Origin: Alteromonas gilva
GTDB taxonomy: Bacteria > Pseudomonadota > Gammaproteobacteria > Enterobacterales > Alteromonadaceae
Length of the DNA stretch: 64,000 nt
NCBI RefSeq assembly: GCF_028595265.1
Contig: NZ_JAQQXP010000002.1
Coordinates: 496,001 to 560,000, forward strand
Direction of reading: 5' to 3'
Shown here: positions 7,700 to 16,835 of the stretch, in pieces
Position numbering within the stretch: the stretch's first letter is position 1
Layout of the letters: every line of letters starts with the position of its first letter
Translations under genes and position numbers: made by a program
The notes under the pieces: model-generated
Database searches by the model: none
Told to the model about the DNA's origin: nothing
Seen by the model: the letters and a program-made list of their open reading frames with translations, nothing else

Positions 7700-9769
7700 C
7701 TATCGCGCTGGCTCGGTCACTTTCGGTACGTCGGTGAATGGCTGAATACCAAATTCAGGATACACCTCGGTAGGAAAGTAAAATTTACCTTGCGTTGCCA
7801 CCATTGAAATGGTCTTTATAGCTTTTAAATCTTTGGTCGGATCGCCGGGTATTAAGAAAAAGTCAGCGTCATTGCCTGCCTTAACGGCGCCACGCGTTGA
7901 ATGGCCAAGATACCGGGCCATGTCATACGAACCGCGCTTTAATGCTTCTGCTGCAGTCATGCCGATTTGGGTAAATAACTCTAATTCACGGTGCAGATAA
8001 AAAGCGCCGCCCATGTCGGTGCCGGGGACCAGCAATATGCCGCGTTGATGCATTAGCGATAGGGTTGCCAGTATTTTATCGTAGGCGGCGCGATAGGCCG
8101 CATCTTCGGCATCGTCGGCCACGTTGAGCATGGCTGATTTAGCCTGGCGTTGAACACTGACTGGCATATGATCAATATAATCGAGTACGGCATTATTGGT
8201 AATGCCGTTACGACCTGTCATGGCATATTCATGAATGACAGCGGTAGGATCATGAGCAATATTATTTTTCACCATGAGATCCAAAGTGCGCTGTGCTTTT
8301 GCGCCGCTTAAATCCAGATCAACAAAGCGTTTCATGCCGGTTATGCGAAACAGTGTGCGGGTGTCTTCGTCGGCCTCTAATACCCAGCCGAGCATGATCT
8401 GATTGATATGCGTGAGCTCGTCATATCCCGCCTCAATCATCTGGTCGGCCCGATAAAACGCCGGGACGTGCCCGGCTACACGCAGACCGAGGCGGTGAGC
8501 TTCCTCAACAATGTCAGCTATCCAGTCACCGTTCATAGAATTATAAATTTTAATTTGCCAGTAACCTTTGTCGGCATAGTCGCGTACCAGGGCCAGCGCA
8601 TCGTCTTTACTGGGCGCTAGTTCGCCAGTGGCGGCACTAAAGTCACTCACGCCTTCAATAAACCCGCTCTTGGTAATTGTCGGGCCAATTAAAATGCCGC
8701 GCTCAATTTTGTCGATGAGAGCAGACAAAACGGCATCCTCATTGCCCATATCACGAACACCGGTCACCCCCGCCATCACGTTGAGTAGCGCCTGGTTGTC
8801 GCCCATGTGGCCGTGCATGTCATACAGGCCAGCCACTAAAGTGCCGCCGTTACCCTCAATAAACACTTCGTTGGTGCCGGGGCCGTCTTGTCGTGGCTCA
8901 ATAGCGGCAATGGTTTTGCCCGTTACAACAACCGACCGGGGCTCGGTTAGCGCAAGGGTGTGTGGGTCAAAAATACGTACATTATTAATGCGTACCGGGT
9001 GGTTATACTGATGCGTAACATTGGCCGCGATGTTTTCATAGCGCTCGGAGTTTAAGGTCGCAGCCAGTTCTCTGAGGCGCGCATCCTCACCGCTTAAATT
9101 GTCAGGCAAAATAGCAAAACGTGGTGACACTACACCAATAAAGCGCTCATCAGTATCAAGCAGTATATAGGTAGGGTTAAGGTCGATACCACCTACCGCA
9201 TATAACGTAGCGCCAACCGAACCTTCTTTGCCGGTAAGGGTAAGCTCGCGAAGTGGGGTGACCGTAACCTGGCCTGAGGGCAGTGCCGGATAAGGTTCTC
9301 CGCCAGCATCCAAAACGGTTTTGGCATACACATAATAGGCATAGGGGCTCGGATTTTGGGCAATGTATAACGGCGCGTCAACGGCGTTATCTGCACCTTT
9401 CCCAGCTGCTGAACGCCACGTCGCCTTGCCGTCTGCAATCTCAAAACGCTCATCGACCTGGTTGCCAAAAGTAGTGTTGCCGGTGATGGTCCAGTTGATT
9501 GGCAAGCCGGCTTCCGACAATAACAGCGTTTCCTGGCTGCTGGCACCGCGACCATTATTGCTAAAGCCGTAATCGAGGCTGATGACTGTGCCGTTATTGG
9601 TAACGGTCAAACTCCCCACGTCCGTACCACCAAAGATAACCTTATAAGCGGCTGTGGTTGCATCTTGTTGGCTTTCAGAAGGTGGGTTATGGTCTTGTTT
9701 GGCTGTTGGGGCTTCGCCGCTGCATGCCGTTACCAAAACAATGGCAGCGGTCAGAAATCTTAAACGCAT
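7700..9769 (-). CDS. Amidohydrolase-family lipoprotein
   Basis: This 689-residue protein starts with a lipoprotein signal (VLVTACSG). The N-terminal 250 residues form a less typical beta-rich domain. From about 265 onward it is a metal-dependent amidohydrolase: the HxH strand motif MHGHM is near residue 318, with later ligands suggested by AGHVPAFY, ELTHINQ and PGTDMGG. The C-terminus returns to a beta sandwich (AGNDADFFLIPGDP), as in imidazolonepropionase and prolidase-like enzymes. It probably cleaves small amides or dipeptides at the cell envelope, but the substrate cannot be read from sequence. It lies upstream of the M16 protease on the same strand, which fits a shared peptide-degrading role. 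Confidence 0.9.
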   Translation of the reverse strand: MRLRFLTAAIVLVTACSGEAPTAKQDHNPPSESQQDATTAAYKVIFGGTDVGSLTVTNNGTVISLDYGFSNNGRGASSQETLLLSEAGLPINWTITGNTTFGNQVDERFEIADGKATWRSAAGKGADNAVDAPLYIAQNPSPYAYYVYAKTVLDAGGEPYPALPSGQVTVTPLRELTLTGKEGSVGATLYAVGGIDLNPTYILLDTDERFIGVVSPRFAILPDNLSGEDARLRELAATLNSERYENIAANVTHQYNHPVRINNVRIFDPHTLALTEPRSVVVTGKTIAAIEPRQDGPGTNEVFIEGNGGTLVAGLYDMHGHMGDNQALLNVMAGVTGVRDMGNEDAVLSALIDKIERGILIGPTITKSGFIEGVSDFSAATGELAPSKDDALALVRDYADKGYWQIKIYNSMNGDWIADIVEEAHRLGLRVAGHVPAFYRADQMIEAGYDELTHINQIMLGWVLEADEDTRTLFRITGMKRFVDLDLSGAKAQRTLDLMVKNNIAHDPTAVIHEYAMTGRNGITNNAVLDYIDHMPVSVQRQAKSAMLNVADDAEDAAYRAAYDKILATLSLMHQRGILLVPGTDMGGAFYLHRELELFTQIGMTAAEALKRGSYDMARYLGHSTRGAVKAGNDADFFLIPGDPTKDLKAIKTISMVATQGKFYFPTEVYPEFGIQPFTDVPKVTEPAR

Positions 9770-9869
9770 GATAAATTATCCCTGTTATATATTTTTATCG
9801 TTAGGTGGCGCCATCATAATACTGGCGGCGCAGTTGTGCAGCGATTATATCCCTTGTGACTGGTTGCCT

Positions 9870-11864
9870 TTAGTACTTAAAGTTTTTCATGGTTCGTTCC
9901 AGCAGCACATTGTTGGTCTGCAGATCATCGGTAAGTGCTTTTAACTGATTAGCTACCTCAAACTCATGCAGCGCCGCCTCCTGAACCGATACAATGTCTT
10001 TCGCTATCATCTCAGAGGTTACTGACTGTTGTTCGGCAGCCGCCGACATCGTATTGGCCTGCAGGGCGACAGCACTGGCACTTTGTTTAACCGTGTTGGC
10101 AGTTTGTTCGCCAGTTTCTGTCAGGGTTAATGATTCACGCGCCGCTTTGGCGCTGTGACTTACCCCGCTGATTACTTTACTGCTCACCTGTTCAAGCGTA
10201 TCAAGGAGCGACGATATTTTGTCAGACGAGCTTCTGCTGGCGGTAGCGAGTTGCCGCACCTCGTCGGCGACCACGGCAAATCCGCGGCCGTGCTCCCCTG
10301 CTCTGGCTGCCTCAATAGCCGCATTGAGAGCAAGCAAATTAGTTTGGTCGGACAGGCTGTTAATGGTGTCTAAGATACCACTTATTTCTGTTAGGTGTTC
10401 TTCCATGGTGCCGGCACTGATCTCCACCTGCTGCATTTGCTGAGAAAGGCTATCGATAGATTTTTTTATGGTGTTATTGGCTGCGGTGGCGTCGTCAGCA
10501 AGGTGATCAAGGGTCTGGCTCGCCTCAAGGGTACTGCTGGCTGCGTGAGCGATCTCCTTGCTGGTTTGCGTCATTTGTTCTACCGCTGTGGCAATACTGG
10601 TTGCCCGTTGTTGAGTGAGTTCAGACTCGCGGTGAATGGTGATGGCAGAATCGGCTACGCTATCGCCAATACGAGTGCTGGTAGCAACCGACTGGGCCAG
10701 ACCGGTAATTAAATCGCGGATAGCCAGCAATGTGCGGTTAACCGCTTTCGAAATAACGCCCAATTCGTTAGTGCTGTCTAACGCGACGTCGATGGTGAGA
10801 TCACCGTGCTTTGAAATATCGTCAAGGTTTTGCTGTAAGCTGGATAACTGACTATTGAGCGTTTTGATAAGGATGATGACCATAACTAAAACAACCAGAA
10901 ACACCACAACAATTGCCGCGACCAGGATGATTAGTCTGGTTAGTACGGCTTGAGAGCTGTTTTCGGCAGCCTCAAGCACGGATTGCCAGGTGGAGTCTAA
11001 CAGTTGCTTTACCATGCCTATTTGAGCTGATGCCTGCTCAAACCATTGTGTTGAGCCGGGCAGCGTATCAAAATCAACCGGTGATGAACGCAATTGCTGG
11101 TATACATTGTCCATAAATCGTTTAGGCGAGGAATTTACCGCGCTATTGAAGTCCGTCAGCTGTTGGCCGGAAAGGGCGATTTGTTGATTTTTGATCAGGT
11201 AATCAATACTGGCGGCATATTCAGTTAAATCGTCAGCAGTCTCGGCGGGTAAAGAGCGACTCGCCAACACACCATTGACTTTACCCCGCAGTTGGCCGAG
11301 ACGCTCTTTTAGCCAGGCATAGGTGAGGGCGTGAGTGACCCGATCACTGACCTGACGATTGGTAATATACAAAAGCAGAGTACTGGCCGTATCCAGGGCA
11401 GTTTTATTTAAGCGGCTGTAGTAGGAAAAAGCGCGGCTACCTTGTTGGTTGTCGATTTCACGACGAATGGCGGCTTTTTCTTCCAGTATGGAGAATAGTC
11501 GGGCCAGGCGGTTGGTAATCGACACCTCGTCGGGCCACGCCTGTGTTGAAAGGGTGCGTAATGCTAGCACCGCGTCATCAGACTTGTCGCGCTGGGCGTC
11601 GACTTTGGCTTTTGCAGCGGCGCTGCCTGAGCCCAGATAGCCGGCCGTCAGGCCGCGTTCAACAGCATGGTTGTGAGCGATCTTTTCTACCGCATCAACC
11701 AACGCCACTACTCTGATTTCAAGCTTAGCCTGAGCCAGATCGCTGGTGCTGTCAGAGACTGCAATCCCTGTCATAACCAACATTAAACTGCCAAGTAAGC
11801 CAATACATAATAACGTCAGATGAATTATAGAAAGTCGTTTAAGTCCGTTCATTTGCGCTCTCAA
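9870..11864 (-). CDS. Methyl-accepting chemotaxis protein with NIT domain
   Basis: This 664-residue receptor has a first membrane helix at about 12-34, a periplasmic helical domain to about 308, and a second helix near 309-336. The periplasmic part contains AVERGLTAGYLGSG, the hallmark of the NIT (nitrate/nitrite-sensing) four-helix domain. A HAMP segment follows, then a long coiled coil with the conserved signalling tip (NLLALNAAIEAARAGEHGRG) near 515-535. It therefore senses a small ligand outside the inner membrane and controls CheA. Whether the ligand is nitrate or nitrite is only suggested by domain type. It is monocistronic as far as I can see. I found no clear sigma-28 promoter upstream. 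Confidence 0.95.
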   Translation of the reverse strand: MRAQMNGLKRLSIIHLTLLCIGLLGSLMLVMTGIAVSDSTSDLAQAKLEIRVVALVDAVEKIAHNHAVERGLTAGYLGSGSAAAKAKVDAQRDKSDDAVLALRTLSTQAWPDEVSITNRLARLFSILEEKAAIRREIDNQQGSRAFSYYSRLNKTALDTASTLLLYITNRQVSDRVTHALTYAWLKERLGQLRGKVNGVLASRSLPAETADDLTEYAASIDYLIKNQQIALSGQQLTDFNSAVNSSPKRFMDNVYQQLRSSPVDFDTLPGSTQWFEQASAQIGMVKQLLDSTWQSVLEAAENSSQAVLTRLIILVAAIVVVFLVVLVMVIILIKTLNSQLSSLQQNLDDISKHGDLTIDVALDSTNELGVISKAVNRTLLAIRDLITGLAQSVATSTRIGDSVADSAITIHRESELTQQRATSIATAVEQMTQTSKEIAHAASSTLEASQTLDHLADDATAANNTIKKSIDSLSQQMQQVEISAGTMEEHLTEISGILDTINSLSDQTNLLALNAAIEAARAGEHGRGFAVVADEVRQLATASRSSSDKISSLLDTLEQVSSKVISGVSHSAKAARESLTLTETGEQTANTVKQSASAVALQANTMSAAAEQQSVTSEMIAKDIVSVQEAALHEFEVANQLKALTDDLQTNNVLLERTMKNFKY

Positions 11865-12099
11865 AAATATTATCTGTACAGCTAACCCCAGAATAATGCT
11901 TGATATTTAAACAGTAAGTATAGTGAGGAAAAGTGTATTTGCGAGAATAATACGCTACCGCTGGAAACCGTGATTGTTATGACACAATATGGGCAGTGCA
12001 AGAATTGATACCAAGTAACCAGCTGTCTTTTATGCTAAGGCAGACATAGCTTAATGACACCGACAGAGTACCCACTATGCATGATGAGTTTGCCGCTTT

Positions 12100-12741
12100 A
12101 TGACCCTGACCGCTGACACCTTATCCGCCTTTGTGATGGCAACACTCATTATTAGCCTGTCGCCCGGCCCATCAAATTTGTACATTTTAGCCTGTACTTT
12201 GGGATCAGGTCGTACTGGCGGAACTGCCGCGGCGCTGGGGATGGCGATTGGTTCGTCATCCTACGCACTGGCAACCGCCTTTGGGCTGGCTGCAGTGATT
12301 TTGTATGTGCCGGTATTTTTCCTGGTGATCAAATTTGCAGGGGCTGGTTATTTGATATTTCTCGGGGTTACAGCACTACGCTATGCGAAAGCACCGCACC
12401 TGCGCAAACCGGTCCGGGCCGGCACTGCCGATATAGTGCGTCGAAGTTTGTTAGTAGAACTAAGTAACCCCAAAACAGCTTTGTTTTTTATTGCCTTTTT
12501 ACCCCAGTTTACCAACGCCACAGGTACGGCATTAGTCAACGATTTACTGGTGCTGGGTTTATTGTTCAGTGGTATTGCCTTGTGTTGTGATTTGCTGGTG
12601 GTGCAAATCTCGCATCAACTGGGGCGTTGGATGACCAAAAATCCACGGATAGCGGTACGTCAGGAACAGGTTGTGGGGCTTATTTTTATCGGCTTAGGCA
12701 TAACATTACTGATCGATACCGCGCCACCTGCTCTGCACTAG
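12100..12741 (+). CDS. LysE/RhtB family amino acid exporter
   Basis: This 213-residue integral membrane protein has the family N-terminus: a hydrophobic first helix and the SPGPSNLYILACTLGSG signature at about residues 21-37. The conserved LSNPKTALFFIAFLPQF segment follows near 121-137. Five to six membrane helices are evident. Members export amino acids or related small compounds such as homoserine, threonine or lysine; the substrate cannot be assigned. It is a single gene between the chemoreceptor (opposite strand) and parA-like (convergent). The ribosome site before the ATG is weak. Confidence 0.92.
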   Translation: MTLTADTLSAFVMATLIISLSPGPSNLYILACTLGSGRTGGTAAALGMAIGSSSYALATAFGLAAVILYVPVFFLVIKFAGAGYLIFLGVTALRYAKAPHLRKPVRAGTADIVRRSLLVELSNPKTALFFIAFLPQFTNATGTALVNDLLVLGLLFSGIALCCDLLVVQISHQLGRWMTKNPRIAVRQEQVVGLIFIGLGITLLIDTAPPALH

Positions 12742-12757
12742 GGGGAAAGAACAAACA

Positions 12758-12812
12758 CTGACGCGGGTGCCTGGCAGTGCGCCGATACCAGGCAGCGTTT
12801 ACCGGGCGTCAG
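12758..12812. terminator. Nested hairpin between convergent genes
   Basis: An outer stem CTGACGC/GCGTCAG (12758-12764 with 12806-12812) encloses an inner stem GCCTGG/CCAGGC (12769-12774 with 12788-12793). It lies between the convergent exporter and ParA genes and overlaps the ParA stop. No strong T-run, so termination is a guess. Confidence 0.4.
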
Positions 12813-13573
12813 GCTTCTATTTCATCGAACAGTGCAGCGATTTGTTTGGTGACCTTGTGGCTGGGCATTAAAAAGGGCAATGGGGTTCTGTGCGAGTGAG
12901 ACTCTTTCACTTTGACCGAGCTGCTCAGGCGGGTATTAAACAGCGGCAAGCCCTGCGCCTGCAGCTCAGCAATTAATGCACCGGGTAACTTGGCCTGAGC
13001 GTTAAACTGGTTGATGATCACCCCAGACAACTGCAACGACTGATTATGGTCTTCTTTAATCTCCATGACGTTATCGAGCAGCCGCTCAATTGCCTGCGCG
13101 GAGAAATGATCGCAGTCAAAAGGGACTAAAAACTCATCTGCAGCGATTAACGCGGCCTTGGAATAAAAGTTAAAGTTTGGTGGCGTATCGATGTAAATAC
13201 GCTCAAACTGCTCGGTTAACGAGTCGAGGGTTTCGCGCAGTTTGAACATCTTATAGCGCGATTCAAGTTCCCGCTCTATGGTCGCCAATGCCGGATCGGA
13301 TGGTAAGACAAAGAGATTGTCGAACACCGTTGCCTGAACAAAGGCTTCGGGAGGCTGCGGCTTATTAAACCAGCCGACAATCTGTTTAAACATATCGGCT
13401 ACCGTAAGGGTATCTTCGCCGATGTCGACGCCTGCGTAATGAGTACTATTGCCCTGGGCATCTAAGTCGACTAACAGTGTCTTGTAGCCTCTTAATGCGC
13501 TCTCTGCGGCAAGATTAGTACTGATCGTTGACTTACCCACACCGCCTTTCTGATTAAATACCACGCGTTTCAT
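12809..13573 (-). CDS. ParA/Soj-family ATPase (orphan)
   Basis: This 254-residue protein has the deviant Walker A of ParA/MinD ATPases (KGGVGKST at residues 8-15, with the signature lysine), Walker A' DLDAQGNSTHYAG near 37-49, and a Walker B region YIDTPPNFNF near 131. It should bind ATP and dimerise. ParA proteins usually work with an adjacent ParB or another partner to position DNA or protein complexes. No parB, parS-like cluster or chemotaxis/flagellar gene is next to it, so the cargo is unknown. A good ribosome site (GGGAG) lies before the ATG at 13573. It is not part of the chromosomal gidAB-parAB type locus by neighbours. Confidence 0.9.
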   Translation of the reverse strand: MKRVVFNQKGGVGKSTISTNLAAESALRGYKTLLVDLDAQGNSTHYAGVDIGEDTLTVADMFKQIVGWFNKPQPPEAFVQATVFDNLFVLPSDPALATIERELESRYKMFKLRETLDSLTEQFERIYIDTPPNFNFYSKAALIAADEFLVPFDCDHFSAQAIERLLDNVMEIKEDHNQSLQLSGVIINQFNAQAKLPGALIAELQAQGLPLFNTRLSSSVKVKESHSHRTPLPFLMPSHKVTKQIAALFDEIEA

Positions 13574-13746
13574 GAAGCTCCCTAACCTCTGCGTTATTTA
13601 GCATCGAGGTCCGTTCTGTATGAAAATCAAGCAACACCAGCATAAAATATCCCACTGCAAAAGTAACGGTTTATAATGTTTGATAAATGTTAAAATAATG
13701 TAACTTGTGCTATTGTAATGGACAGGCCAAATCAATGGAGCGACTG

Positions 13747-14898
13747 ATGAAAGTACCTACATTGGTTGTGATATTGGTTGCCTTGACAGGGATGGTTGGC
13801 TGCATCAGTATGCAACCAGACAGCGGAAATACTAACTTTCCTGTATACGCTAACGCTTTTCCCGAAGCGGATACCCTGCTTGTTGAGTCCCCTGAGCAGA
13901 TTATGGCGTTACCGCCTGCCGCCGGGCCGTTCATTGCCCGGTTAAAAGAGGATGCCCGACACAAACATTCCACCATCACCGATGAGTTGGTCGAAAGCGT
14001 GTTCTCTAAGCGTCACCTCGGGGTTGATTACAATAGTGATGCAAATTCGCCAGTGGCGGAGACCTTTGCCAACAGCGAGGCAAACTGCTTATCGCTAACG
14101 CTTATGGCCTATGCATTGGCCCGTAAAGCGGGTCTCGACGCACAGTTACAACAGGTTGATATTCCCGAGTACTGGTCACGTAAGCAGGGGTTCAGTGTGC
14201 TTAATGGCCACGTGAACGTCATCGTTTGGGACCCCTCTCAAGGGCAACAGGCCCATCGTTTAATCGATTTCGACTCGCGTCTTCAGGCACAACAGTTTGC
14301 TGCCGAACCTATGCCTCTGTTCCGCGCGATAGCCATGTATTATAACAATAAAGCGGCCGACGCTCTCATGGCAGGTGATTTCTCCCGTGCTTTTCGACTG
14401 CTGAGCGAAGCTTTGAAATCCGATGACTCCTTTGCTTCTGCCTGGGTGAACTTAGGTGTGCTGTACCGGTTTAATCAATATTACAGTTATGCAGAACAGG
14501 CTTATTTGCGTGCCACGCAAACCGATCCGGGTCATCTGACGGCCAAAGAAAATCTCGCAATTTTATATCGTTTAACCGGTCGTGAGAAAGAGGCCGATAA
14601 CTTGCTGGCTGAAGTTCGTCACTTGCGCAGAGAAAACCCGTATTTCCACCTCAACCGCGGTGATGAAGCATTCGACGCCGGCGATATAAGCCGCGCCAAG
14701 CATTATTATCGTCGCGCTTACCGACTCGACAGGCACAATCATTTGGTGTTGTTCGCCATGGGCAAAGTGGCTCATGCCGATGGTGAGTTCGATAATGCAC
14801 TGGCATTTTTAGAACGCGCCTTAAACCAGGCCCGCTTTGATACCGATAAGCAACGATACTTATCGAAATTAGCGCTGTTAAGCAACCAGTATGATTGA
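13747..14898 (+). CDS. Lipoprotein with transglutaminase-like and TPR domains
   Basis: About 383 residues. The ATG at 13747 is preferred because GGAG precedes it and it gives a standard lipoprotein signal ending in GMVGC; a longer reading from 13705 adds a non-signal leader. Residues about 85-180 look like a transglutaminase-like fold, with a candidate catalytic Cys in ANCLSLTLMAYA (near 114) and His in NGHVNVIVW (near 155). From about 205 there are tetratricopeptide repeats (AWVNLGVLYRFNQYYSYAEQAY and following). It ends 9 bases before an M28 peptidase gene, so the two are probably one operon. It may be an outer-membrane scaffold or peptide-modifying enzyme; real catalysis is not shown. Confidence 0.85.
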   Translation: MKVPTLVVILVALTGMVGCISMQPDSGNTNFPVYANAFPEADTLLVESPEQIMALPPAAGPFIARLKEDARHKHSTITDELVESVFSKRHLGVDYNSDANSPVAETFANSEANCLSLTLMAYALARKAGLDAQLQQVDIPEYWSRKQGFSVLNGHVNVIVWDPSQGQQAHRLIDFDSRLQAQQFAAEPMPLFRAIAMYYNNKAADALMAGDFSRAFRLLSEALKSDDSFASAWVNLGVLYRFNQYYSYAEQAYLRATQTDPGHLTAKENLAILYRLTGREKEADNLLAEVRHLRRENPYFHLNRGDEAFDAGDISRAKHYYRRAYRLDRHNHLVLFAMGKVAHADGEFDNALAFLERALNQARFDTDKQRYLSKLALLSNQYD

Positions 14899-14907
14899 AT
14901 ATACAGT

Positions 14908-15852
14908 ATGAAAATTAACGCTTTTGTGTGGTGTTTTGTGGCACTGATGACAGTCGCTGTGAGTGCCGATGATGACCTGCCACCGTGGATGAACGATCTT
15001 AACGTATTGGCTGCAGATGTAATGGAAGGTCGAGAAACCGGCTCTAAAGGTGCGCAGCGCAGTCGCGATTATTTGCTCAAGCGCTACCAGCAAATTGGCC
15101 TAAGCGCGTTGCCAACCCTCAACGACTTTACTCATCCGTTTACTGCAACCAAAAACGATCACGTTATCACCGGTATCAATATGCTGGGAATGCTTAACGC
15201 CAATCCGGGTGACGGCACTGCTGAGCCAGCCAACCGCTATATTGTAGTGAGCGCACACTATGACCATATAGGCCGCAGCGGAAGGCGAATTTATAACGGT
15301 GCCGATGATAATGCCAGTGGCGTTGCAGCCATGCTGTATTTGGCGACTCAGAGCCAGCAACAGCAGCGTCAGTGCCATCAGGTATTTTTGGCGTCGGATG
15401 CGGAAGAACATGGTCTTTTAGGTGCCCGCGCATTTGTCCGGGCAGAACTCATCAACAAAGCAGGCATCTTTGTTAACTTAAATCTGGACATGCTCTCCCA
15501 ACCCGGGGGGCGTCGTGAGGTGCTGGTGAGCGGCAATAAAAGCCATCCCGCTTTTGAGCAGCTCATCAGTGATATTGAGTTTGCCAGTACTATGCCGATG
15601 ATCGCGACGGATGAGCGAAGCCGTGTCGGGCGTTATCCTAGCAACGTAGACCGGCGAAAAGTCAGCGATCATGCGGCATTTGCCGAGCAGGGTGTGCCTT
15701 TTTTGTTTCTCGGCGTGGGGCGACACACTTATTATCATACGCCCAGAGATACTTCCTCGAGGGTAAATCAAGCCTTTTATGCCGAAACGGTGAATGTGGC
15801 CTGGCAATACCTGCAAAAGCTCGACGCACTGTGTGGTAAGAGCGCAGACTAA
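14908..15852 (+). CDS. M28 family zinc aminopeptidase, secreted
   Basis: This 314-residue protein has a signal peptide (about 1-20, ending VSA) and the metal ligands of the M28 (aminopeptidase S/Y) family. They are SAHYDHIG (His116 and the Asp two residues on), GADDNASG (Asp near 133), DAEEHG (catalytic Glu and ligand Glu near 166), NLDML (Asp near 195) and SDHAAF (His near 255). The set appears complete, so a di-zinc exopeptidase active outside the inner membrane is likely. It begins 9 bases after the TPR lipoprotein gene, which suggests co-expression. It is shorter than plant or fungal relatives, lacking a PA domain. Confidence 0.92.
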   Translation: MKINAFVWCFVALMTVAVSADDDLPPWMNDLNVLAADVMEGRETGSKGAQRSRDYLLKRYQQIGLSALPTLNDFTHPFTATKNDHVITGINMLGMLNANPGDGTAEPANRYIVVSAHYDHIGRSGRRIYNGADDNASGVAAMLYLATQSQQQQRQCHQVFLASDAEEHGLLGARAFVRAELINKAGIFVNLNLDMLSQPGGRREVLVSGNKSHPAFEQLISDIEFASTMPMIATDERSRVGRYPSNVDRRKVSDHAAFAEQGVPFLFLGVGRHTYYHTPRDTSSRVNQAFYAETVNVAWQYLQKLDALCGKSAD

Positions 15853-15876
15853 GTCAGCTTTCGCCGCGTAGTCTGC
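15844..15876. terminator. Hairpin between convergent genes
   Basis: GCAGACTA at 15844-15851 pairs with TAGTCTGC at 15869-15876, between the M28 gene and the convergent oxygenase gene. It covers the M28 stop codon. No T-run is evident, so terminator function is only suggested. Confidence 0.35.
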
Positions 15877-15888
15877 ACCAGGGAGCGT

Positions 15889-16728
15889 TTAGATGACACC
15901 CAGTTCGCGCAGGCGCTCAGTGAGATAGGCGCCGGCAGTGTACCGGTCTGACAGGCTCACATCCGGACGTGGATGCAAAAACAGGGGTAAGGAAATCCGC
16001 GAGCGGGACATGTCGGCACCTTCCGGATTAATAACCCGGTGAATGGTTGACGGATAGTAACCACCGCTGGCTTCCTGCAACATGTCACCGATGTTCACAA
16101 TCAGGTTACCAAAATCACAGGGAACGTCCATCCACGACCCATCTTTGCGTTGTACCTGCAGACCCGGCTCATTGGCTGAGGGCAAAACGGTGAGCAGATT
16201 AATATCACCGTGTGCGGCCGCACGAATAGCATCGGGCTCTTCCTGACCATCCAGCGGTGGGTAATGTAATACTCGCAACAAAGTTTGCTCGCTGCCGTCA
16301 ATCATTTGCGGTAAGGGCTCATTAAAGTTGGCTTTAACCTCAGCCGGGGCATTATCTTCTACCCAGCTCAACAGTTCCGCCGCCAGGCTGGTGGCTTGCT
16401 GGTAATAATCGGCTAATTGGGCTTTTAATGCGCGCGGGCAAATACCCCAAGGGTAGTAGTGAAAATACTCTTTGATATCCTTTTTGGTAAAGCCTTTGGC
16501 GACTTCTGACACTGACTGGGGAAAGTATCCGTCCTGGGTGCCTTTGTTGTAGGTGTAATCAAACTTTTCCTCACTATCGAAAAACGACTGCCAGGCAGTG
16601 TAGATATCATTCACCACGTGTTTTTCGATAGGGTGGTTCTTGAGCACGCCAAAACCGGTTTCGTGCAGCGATTTGGCAAATAGTTCCGCGGCATTGTCGG
16701 CGCGGTAATCAACGGCAACTAAGTTCAT
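15889..16728 (-). CDS. 2-oxoglutarate/Fe(II) oxygenase, isopenicillin N synthase-like
   Basis: About 279 residues from the ATG at 16728, which has AGGAAA upstream; a longer reading from 16758 adds ten residues without such a site. The fold is that of non-haem iron oxygenases (DIOXN_N plus 2OG-FeII_Oxy): a short N-terminal region FAKSLHETGFGVLKNH, then iron ligands in AAHGDINLLTVLP (His near 172, Asp near 174) and STIHRVINP (His near 230), and the RISLPLFLHP segment with the Arg that would hold 2-oxoglutarate. The family covers many oxidations from antibiotic synthesis to amino acid hydroxylation, and the substrate is not predictable. It stands alone between convergent M28 and nupC. Confidence 0.9.
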   Translation of the reverse strand: MNLVAVDYRADNAAELFAKSLHETGFGVLKNHPIEKHVVNDIYTAWQSFFDSEEKFDYTYNKGTQDGYFPQSVSEVAKGFTKKDIKEYFHYYPWGICPRALKAQLADYYQQATSLAAELLSWVEDNAPAEVKANFNEPLPQMIDGSEQTLLRVLHYPPLDGQEEPDAIRAAAHGDINLLTVLPSANEPGLQVQRKDGSWMDVPCDFGNLIVNIGDMLQEASGGYYPSTIHRVINPEGADMSRSRISLPLFLHPRPDVSLSDRYTAGAYLTERLRELGVI

Positions 16729-16835
16729 TGGTGGTTTCCTGTTAATATAAAAGTGCAAGTGTTGCCTATTGTCCGAAGATCAAACAGGCTTGGGCGAAAG
16801 CCAGGAGGGCGGTCGCCGCTGCAATCTTATTGTTA

